This document shows positions 59,308-64,000 of a stretch of 64,000 nt of DNA, piece after piece. The first letter of the stretch is position 1, and every line of letters begins with the position of its first letter. The stretch lies in contig CM018037.1 in the NCBI GenBank assembly GCA_008638375.1, positions 37,715,576 to 37,779,575 of the forward strand, in the 5' to 3' direction. Below the pieces are notes generated by a model. That model saw only the letters and a program-made list of their open reading frames with translations. It made no database searches and was not told where the DNA came from. Both the position numbers and the translations under genes were made by a program. This DNA comes from Nyssa sinensis (taxonomy: Eukaryota; Streptophyta; Magnoliopsida; Cornales; Nyssaceae).

Positions 59308-59980
59308 TTGAACAATAAGCTTTACAGAAGGTCTTACTCTCAGCCCCTGTTGAAATGTTTAACTCTAGAAGAGTCTCAATATGTCTTGCCAGAAATACAT
59401 GAAGGAATTTGTGGGAACCATAATGGAGGTAGAACAATAGCTCACCGAGCTCTAACACAAGGATATTACTGGTCTAGTATGCTAAAGCAGGCTAAGGAGT
59501 ACGTCTAGAAGTGCGACAAATGCCAAAGGTTTGCTCCATATCAACACTAGCCTCACCACGAGCTCATCCCAATTACTAGTCCTTGGCTCTTTGCTCAGTG
59601 AGGGATGGACATTGTGGGTCCATTACCTAAAGCCCCACCAAACAGGAAATATCTTTTGGTAGCCATTGACTACTTCTCTAAATGGGCTGAAGCTGAACCT
59701 CTAATACATATCACAGAGAAGGAATTTGAAAACTTCACCTGGAAGAACATTGTCTGCAGGTTCGGGATACCACGCGTAATCATCTCTGATAATGGGACGC
59801 AGTTCACTGGCAAAGTCTTCAAGAAATTTTGTGAAAATCTCAACATCAGACAAAATTTTGCTTCTCCAGGCCATCCACAAGCAGAGGTCACCAACCGAAC
59901 AATCCTTGATGCACTGAAGAAAAGGTTGGAGCAAGCCAAAGAAAGGTGGGCGGAAGAACTTCCTGGGGTTCTTTGGGCCT
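59308..59980 (+). pseudogene. Integrase region, Tat-like copy 2, truncated by insertion
   Basis: Zinc finger HEGICGNHNGGRTIAHRAL, then a TAG, then KCDKCQRF. The core has MDIVGPLPKAPPNRKYL and ISDNGTQFTGKVFKKF. The Glu block has lost six residues and reads HPQAEVTNRTILDALKKRL. TGA replaces the Trp before GMDIVG. The sequence stops at GVLWA because an Athila-like LTR begins at 59981. Confidence 0.85.
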
Positions 59981-60865
59981 TGATGAGTGCGCAAAAGTGC
60001 ACTCTAAATACCCTATTATCGAAGTGAATTGCTAGAAAGTAAATAGGAATATTGAGATATATTTGATATTATTTATTTAATTTCTATTTATATTGAGATA
60101 TATTTTAGCGGTATTTTATAACATCTTAAGTCTCAAATATTGCATTATTTGTTGGCGAGCGCTAGTTTGCAATTGCGCTTTACATTTAATAGTTTTAGAA
60201 TAATTTTTTGGCTTTTTGGCAGATTCGACCATTGAGTTTCAATCGAGATTTGGATGACGTTAAAGTTTCAGAATGAGAAAGTGATCTTCATGAAATGTTT
60301 AGAGGACGTCTTGAGCTTTTCAAAAAGGTCTGGTTTGCAAAAATCGGAGTTCGTTTGGGCCTCCAAACATTATTTCAAAGACAGGCCTGGAAAGCTGCTA
60401 TGAACCTCTCCGTCCAGCCAAATTGAAGTGGCCATAACTTGAGCTTCCGAAGTCCAAATTAGGTGATTTTTATGTCTAAAATTATCTACTCATCCGGGGC
60501 TACAACTTCCGTGAAGAAATCGAGTCAAGATTCAGCCGTTATTCGATGAAAAATGGAGCGTGAAGATGGATGCTGCTGGCTGTATACGGCTGAAAACACA
60601 GCATTTTAAGAATAATAAATAATCAAAAGGAAAGAATGAAGTCAAGGGAAATTGGATGACATGCGGCTGCCAATGGGCTTGTTGTGCGGCTGGGAGTGTT
60701 TAGTGAGGCCAAAAGAAAGAAAGAAAAATAAATAAATAGGAAGTAAAGCATGTGGGCCAGCAAGTGAAGTAATCCAGTTGTGCGGTGGGCTGAATGAAGG
60801 TGAGACGGCTGGGTTTTACAAGGCTTTAGGGCGTTGAACAGGGGCTGATTTAAAAGAGGAAGATT

Positions 60866-61868
60866 TAGGAGCAAGTGTGAATTTAATGCCTTATTCTATT
60901 TACTTGCAGATGGGGTTGGGAGAGATCAAACCAACCTCTGTGGTATTGCAATTGGCTGACCGTTCAGTCAGAGCACCACGGGGTGTGGTAGAGGATGTTT
61001 TAATTCAAGTTGATAAATTTTATTATCCTGTTGATTTCATAATCCTTGACACTAACTCTACTGTTGATTCTACCTCTAAAATTCCTTTGATTTTAGGAAG
61101 GCCTTTCCTTGCCACAGCTAATGCTCTTATCAATTGCAGGAATGGCCTTATGAAGCTGTCTTTTGGGAACATGACTCTTGAGGTGAATATATTTCATGTT
61201 GCAAAACAGCTAGAAGAGGATGATGAGTGCCACCAGACATATATGATTGATTCACTCGTTGATTCACTCATAGATAGGGGAGTTCCTCCAACTCATGATT
61301 CCGATCCCCTTGAGCATTTTTTGGTTAATTCTGAGTTCGATTATATTGCTGGTCCATCTGATGTGGTCGATATTTGTGCTATTTTTGACAGGACTCAAGA
61401 TTATGGAGCACGGGGGTGGCAACCAAAGTTTGAAGAGTTACCTACAAAAAGGGAAGAGCAGATTCCTTCAAGTGTGGTGCCCCCAAAAGTTGAATTGAAG
61501 CCTTTGCCTCAAGGTTTAAAGCATGTTTTCCTTGGTCCAGGTGACACTTTTCCTGTTATCATTTCATCTGAATTATCTGAGTCCCAAGGCAAGAAATTAA
61601 TTCAGACCCTGAATAGGCATAGGCCGGCCATAGGTTGGAGCATAGCTGACATAAAAGGTGTTAGTCCCCTAGTTTGTTCGCATAAAATTAATTTGGAGGA
61701 AGGAACTAACCCTCGTAGAGACCCCCAGCGTAGGCTTAATCCCACTATGAAGGAAGTGGTGAAAAATGAGGTTTTGAAACTATTAGATGCAGGCATTATA
61801 TATCCTATTGCTGATAGTAAATGGGTTAGTCCTACGCAGGTTGTCCCGAAAAAGTCAGGTGTCACTGT
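60866..61868 (+). pseudogene. Athila-like protease and start of RT, displaced into the LTR
   Basis: Reads DLGASVNLMPYSIYLQMGLG (active-site DLGAS), LQLADRSVRAPRGVVEDVL, then IPLILGRPFLATANALINC. After a linker come KPLPQGLKHVFLGPGDTFPV and RHRPAIGWSIADIKGVSP, the RT entry HKINLEEGTNPRRDPQRRLN, and KWVSPTQVVPKKSGVTV. There the RT stops abruptly and LTR-like AT-rich DNA begins. The frame is open for about 330 codons without a lesion. It lies between two LTR parts rather than after gag, and lacks the RT palm, RNase H and integrase. Confidence 0.82.
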
Positions 61869-62101
61869 GATCTACTGTTCGTTAAATTTGACTATTTTCA
61901 TCCGTTATTCAGCTTGTTTAATTTTTAGTTGCATTAAAAAAAAAATCACTTTTCTATATTTTTATTTTCTCGTTAACCGTCTAATACTTTTGTAGTTTCA
62001 GAAAGTCTGTTTATTATTCTTTTAATTTAGTCTCCCTGTGGAATCGACACCCCAAAGCTACACTGCAACTACCGCGTTATTCTTTGGGCGTAATCAAATT
62101 T

Positions 62102-62119
62102 TGGCGCCGTTGCCGGGGA
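62102..62119 (+). other. Primer-binding site of the Athila-like element
   Basis: TGGCGCCGTTGCCGGGGA follows the LTR end by five bases. It is complementary to the 3' end of plant tRNA-Asp as I recall that sequence. Confidence 0.8.
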
Positions 62120-62189
62120 GACGGTAGAAGAATCAGTAGATAGTTTTTCTTTTCAACAGTTTGTAAAGGCGGTAACTTCGTTCCCTTCT

Positions 62190-62310
62190 TTTTACTTACT
62201 GCATTATTATTATTATTATTATTATTTTTTATTTTATTTTATTTTATTTTATTTCTAGTTATTTATTTATTCATTTTATTTTATTTCTTCTTTTTTTTTT
62301 ATTATTTATT
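62190..62310. repeat. ATT/ATTTT microsatellite in the Athila-like leader
   Basis: Short runs of TTATTATTATTATTA followed by ATTTTATTTTATTTT and a T homopolymer, between primer site and gag start. Confidence 0.9.
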
Positions 62311-62328
62311 TTATTATTGTCATCTTGC

Positions 62329-63675
62329 ATGCATAATAGGTATAGGGACGCATTAGGCCGCTTTGCTTATAGGCCTGTGTTAGAGTCAGATTTAGAGTCT
62401 AATTTTTCTTGTTTTTCTAATTCTTTGTTTGATAATATTTCTAATTCTGCAAATATGAGTGAATATGAGGATCAACCCACTAGGACTCTTCAGGATTACC
62501 TTCACCCTACACGCACAGCTACACCATCATGCATCATGTTTCCACCCAATGCTCGTCCAATTGATGTTAAAACAGGGGTAATACAGTTACTCCCTACATT
62601 TCATGGTTTGGAAAATGAGAATCCATATGTGCATATTAGGGAGTTTGAAGAGGTAGTTGCGACTTTTCATAGTCAGAATGCAACACAAGACATTGTGAGA
62701 CTTAAGTTCTTTCCTTTCTCTTTGAAGGATCGAGCTAAGAGTTGGCTATACTCACTGAGACCACGGTCAATTGGATCGTGGAATGAGATGACCCAAATTT
62801 TCTTCACTAAATACTTTCCCCAACACAAGACCAATGCTTTGAAAAGACAGATTTCCACCTTTGCACAAAAGGATAGTGAGACTTTGTATCAGTCTTGGGA
62901 GAGGTTTAAGGAGTTACTGAGTATATGCCCTCACCATGGGTATGAGAGTTGGCGTGTAGTGAGCTATTTCTATGAGGGACTTACACCTAGAGAGCGCCAA
63001 TTTGTAGAGATGATGTGCAATGGTGAGTTCCTACAGAAAGATCCTGATGAGGCCATAGAGTATCTTAATGAGCTTGCTGAAAAAGCTCACACATGGACAG
63101 GACCTAGTGCTACTGAAAGCACAAATAGGTCACGACCCATAGGGAACCAACAGAGTGGGGGAATTTACCATCTTAGGGAGGAGGATAATTTGAAAGTTAA
63201 GGTTGAGACTCTCACTAGAGAGTTAGAGATGCTAAAGGCTAGAGACGTAAAGCCAACACACTTGGCTAATCATGCAGAGCCTTTTAGACCATGTTCAGTG
63301 TGTGGCGGGGTAGATCACCTTGCCCAAGAGTGTCCCACATCAGCTGAGATGAGAGGGATGTATGAGGACCAATGTAATACCCTGGGTATGTACAAGAAGC
63401 CTTTCACACCCTACTCTGAGACTTATAATCCAGGGTGGCGCAATCACCCCAATTTTAGCTGGAAATCTGAAAGCCAGCCACATGCACCACCACCTGCACA
63501 GCCTCCTAGATCATACCCTGCACCATATCATGCATCTTCATCTTCTAGGAATTCTTTAGAAGATACTTTACAGGCATTTATTGAAGCACAAGGTAAGACT
63601 AACCAAAAATTTGAATCTTTGATCACGCAGGTTGTCAAAGAAAACAAAGAGATAAGGCTGGCAGTATACGGCTGA
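62329..63675 (+). CDS. gag polyprotein of the Athila-like element
   Basis: An uninterrupted frame of about 449 residues from ATG 62329 (MHNRYRDALGRFAYRP); a second ATG at 62455 (MSEYEDQPTRTL) is also plausible. It forms the particle that packages element RNA. Visible parts: LQDYLHPTRTATPSCIMFPP, the Retrotrans_gag domain (VRLKFFPFSLKDRAKSWLYS, TKYFPQHKTNALKRQIST, CPHHGYESWRVVSYFYEGLT), a Gln/Glu-rich middle, and a CX2CX4HX4C zinc knuckle CSVCGGVDHLAQEC near 63295-63336. The C-terminus ends artificially: after NKEIRLA the frame enters LTR sequence (VYG and TGA), so the natural gag-pol join is lost. Confidence 0.9.
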   Translation: MHNRYRDALGRFAYRPVLESDLESNFSCFSNSLFDNISNSANMSEYEDQPTRTLQDYLHPTRTATPSCIMFPPNARPIDVKTGVIQLLPTFHGLENENPYVHIREFEEVVATFHSQNATQDIVRLKFFPFSLKDRAKSWLYSLRPRSIGSWNEMTQIFFTKYFPQHKTNALKRQISTFAQKDSETLYQSWERFKELLSICPHHGYESWRVVSYFYEGLTPRERQFVEMMCNGEFLQKDPDEAIEYLNELAEKAHTWTGPSATESTNRSRPIGNQQSGGIYHLREEDNLKVKVETLTRELEMLKARDVKPTHLANHAEPFRPCSVCGGVDHLAQECPTSAEMRGMYEDQCNTLGMYKKPFTPYSETYNPGWRNHPNFSWKSESQPHAPPPAQPPRSYPAPYHASSSSRNSLEDTLQAFIEAQGKTNQKFESLITQVVKENKEIRLAVYG

Positions 63676-64000
63676 AAACACAGCATTTTAAGAATAATAA
63701 ATAATCAAAAGGAAAGAATGAAGTCAAGGGAAATTGGATGACATGCGGCTGCCAATGGGCTTGTTGTGCGGCTGGGAGTGTTTAGTGAGGCCAAAAGAAA
63801 GAAAGAAAAATAAATAAATAGGAAGTAAAGCATGTGGGCCAGCAAGTGAAGTAATCCAGTTGTGCGGTGGGCTGAATGAAGGTGAGACGGCTGGGTTTTA
63901 CAAGGCTTTAGGGCGTTGAACAGGGGCTGATTTAAAAGAAGAAGATTTTGATTTAAAAGGGGATATAGGAGTTCGGCGAGGGGGGAGGAATATAAAATAC

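Larger units (their letters stand above)
53904..59980 (+). mobile_element. Ty3/gypsy Tat-like element, copy 2, interrupted
   Basis: Same family as copy 1. The 5' LTR at 53904-54452 (549 bp, TGATATACCG...GCAGCATCA) is preceded by TTTTC, the presumed target site. Gag, protease, RT, RNase H and the first two thirds of integrase follow. After TGGGCCT at 59980 an Athila-like LTR begins, so the integrase end and the 3' half lie beyond that insertion, outside the window. Many stops, often TAG where copy 1 has CAG, and a gag duplication show it is older and more decayed than copy 1. Confidence 0.92.
59981..64000 (+). mobile_element. Athila-like Ty3/gypsy element with rearranged parts, incomplete at window edge
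   Basis: Inserted in the integrase of Tat-like copy 2. Order seen: LTR left part (59981 to about 60865, starting TGATGAGTGCGCAAAAG), a protease-to-RT fragment (60866-61868), LTR right part (to about 62096, ending GCGTAATCA), primer-binding site (62102-62119), gag (62329-63675), then LTR sequence again from 63664 to the window end. The two shared LTR stretches (60585-60862 and 63662-63940) differ at only a few positions, so the element is young. Gag and protease type fit the Athila group. The order is not that of a normal element, in which protease and RT follow gag. Confidence 0.8.

Noticed and set aside
60623..60874. Minus-strand 83-codon frame in the Athila-like LTR
   Set aside because: LTR sequence also found at 63.7-63.9 kb; no start context or domain.

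Overview
The window is nuclear DNA of a flowering plant, most likely a eudicot with a transposon-rich genome. The evidence is a nine-exon gene for a plastid RNA polymerase sigma factor with GT-AG introns, host-gene fragments with plant-type exon structure, and nested plant retrotransposons (Ty3/gypsy Tat-like and Athila-like, Ty1/copia, L1 and RTE LINE pieces), plus a Mutator-like (MULE) element carrying a plant mobile domain gene. I cannot name the species.

Layout, left to right. (1) Positions 1-8356 and 19926-20022 hold a mosaic of fragments of four unrelated host genes, all on the minus strand: ribosomal protein L5, glutathione reductase, tyrosine aminotransferase, and a SEC14-like phosphatidylinositol transfer protein. 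They keep introns and splice sites. RPL5, glutathione reductase and SEC14 carry frameshifts, and SEC14 also carries a stop. A 4.1 kb TG...CA element with a 5-bp target duplication splits a glutathione reductase exon. An 11.6 kb Tat-like element with matching LTRs splits a SEC14 intron exactly at its donor. (2) Positions 20359-26240 hold a decayed MULE: a minus-strand transposase, a minus-strand MAIN-like plant mobile domain gene, and between them a plus-strand small gene of unknown function. (3) Positions 26241-33151 are mostly unassigned DNA with a truncated relative of the 4 kb element. (4) Positions 33152-44121 hold the one apparently intact host gene, SIGA (SIG1), minus strand, 506 residues. 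Its introns contain a Ty1/copia remnant, an RTE LINE tail, an L1 LINE tail and a SINE-like piece. (5) From 47.2 kb to the end is a nest: a decayed Ty1/copia copy split by a 4 kb TG...CA element and followed by a second Tat-like element, which is itself split by a young Athila-like element with a rearranged internal order. That last element runs off the window.

Apart from SIGA, no gene looks able to make a full host protein. The open reading frames of the Tat-like copies are broken by stops and frameshifts. Only the Athila-like gag (about 449 residues) is a long uninterrupted retroelement frame. The most unusual items are the four-gene mosaic, the array of about 18 short hairpins in the 3' region of the first Tat-like element, an in-frame stop shared by both Tat-like copies, and the shuffled Athila-like element. 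Exon and domain calls come from reading translations by eye against remembered family features; no database search was run.
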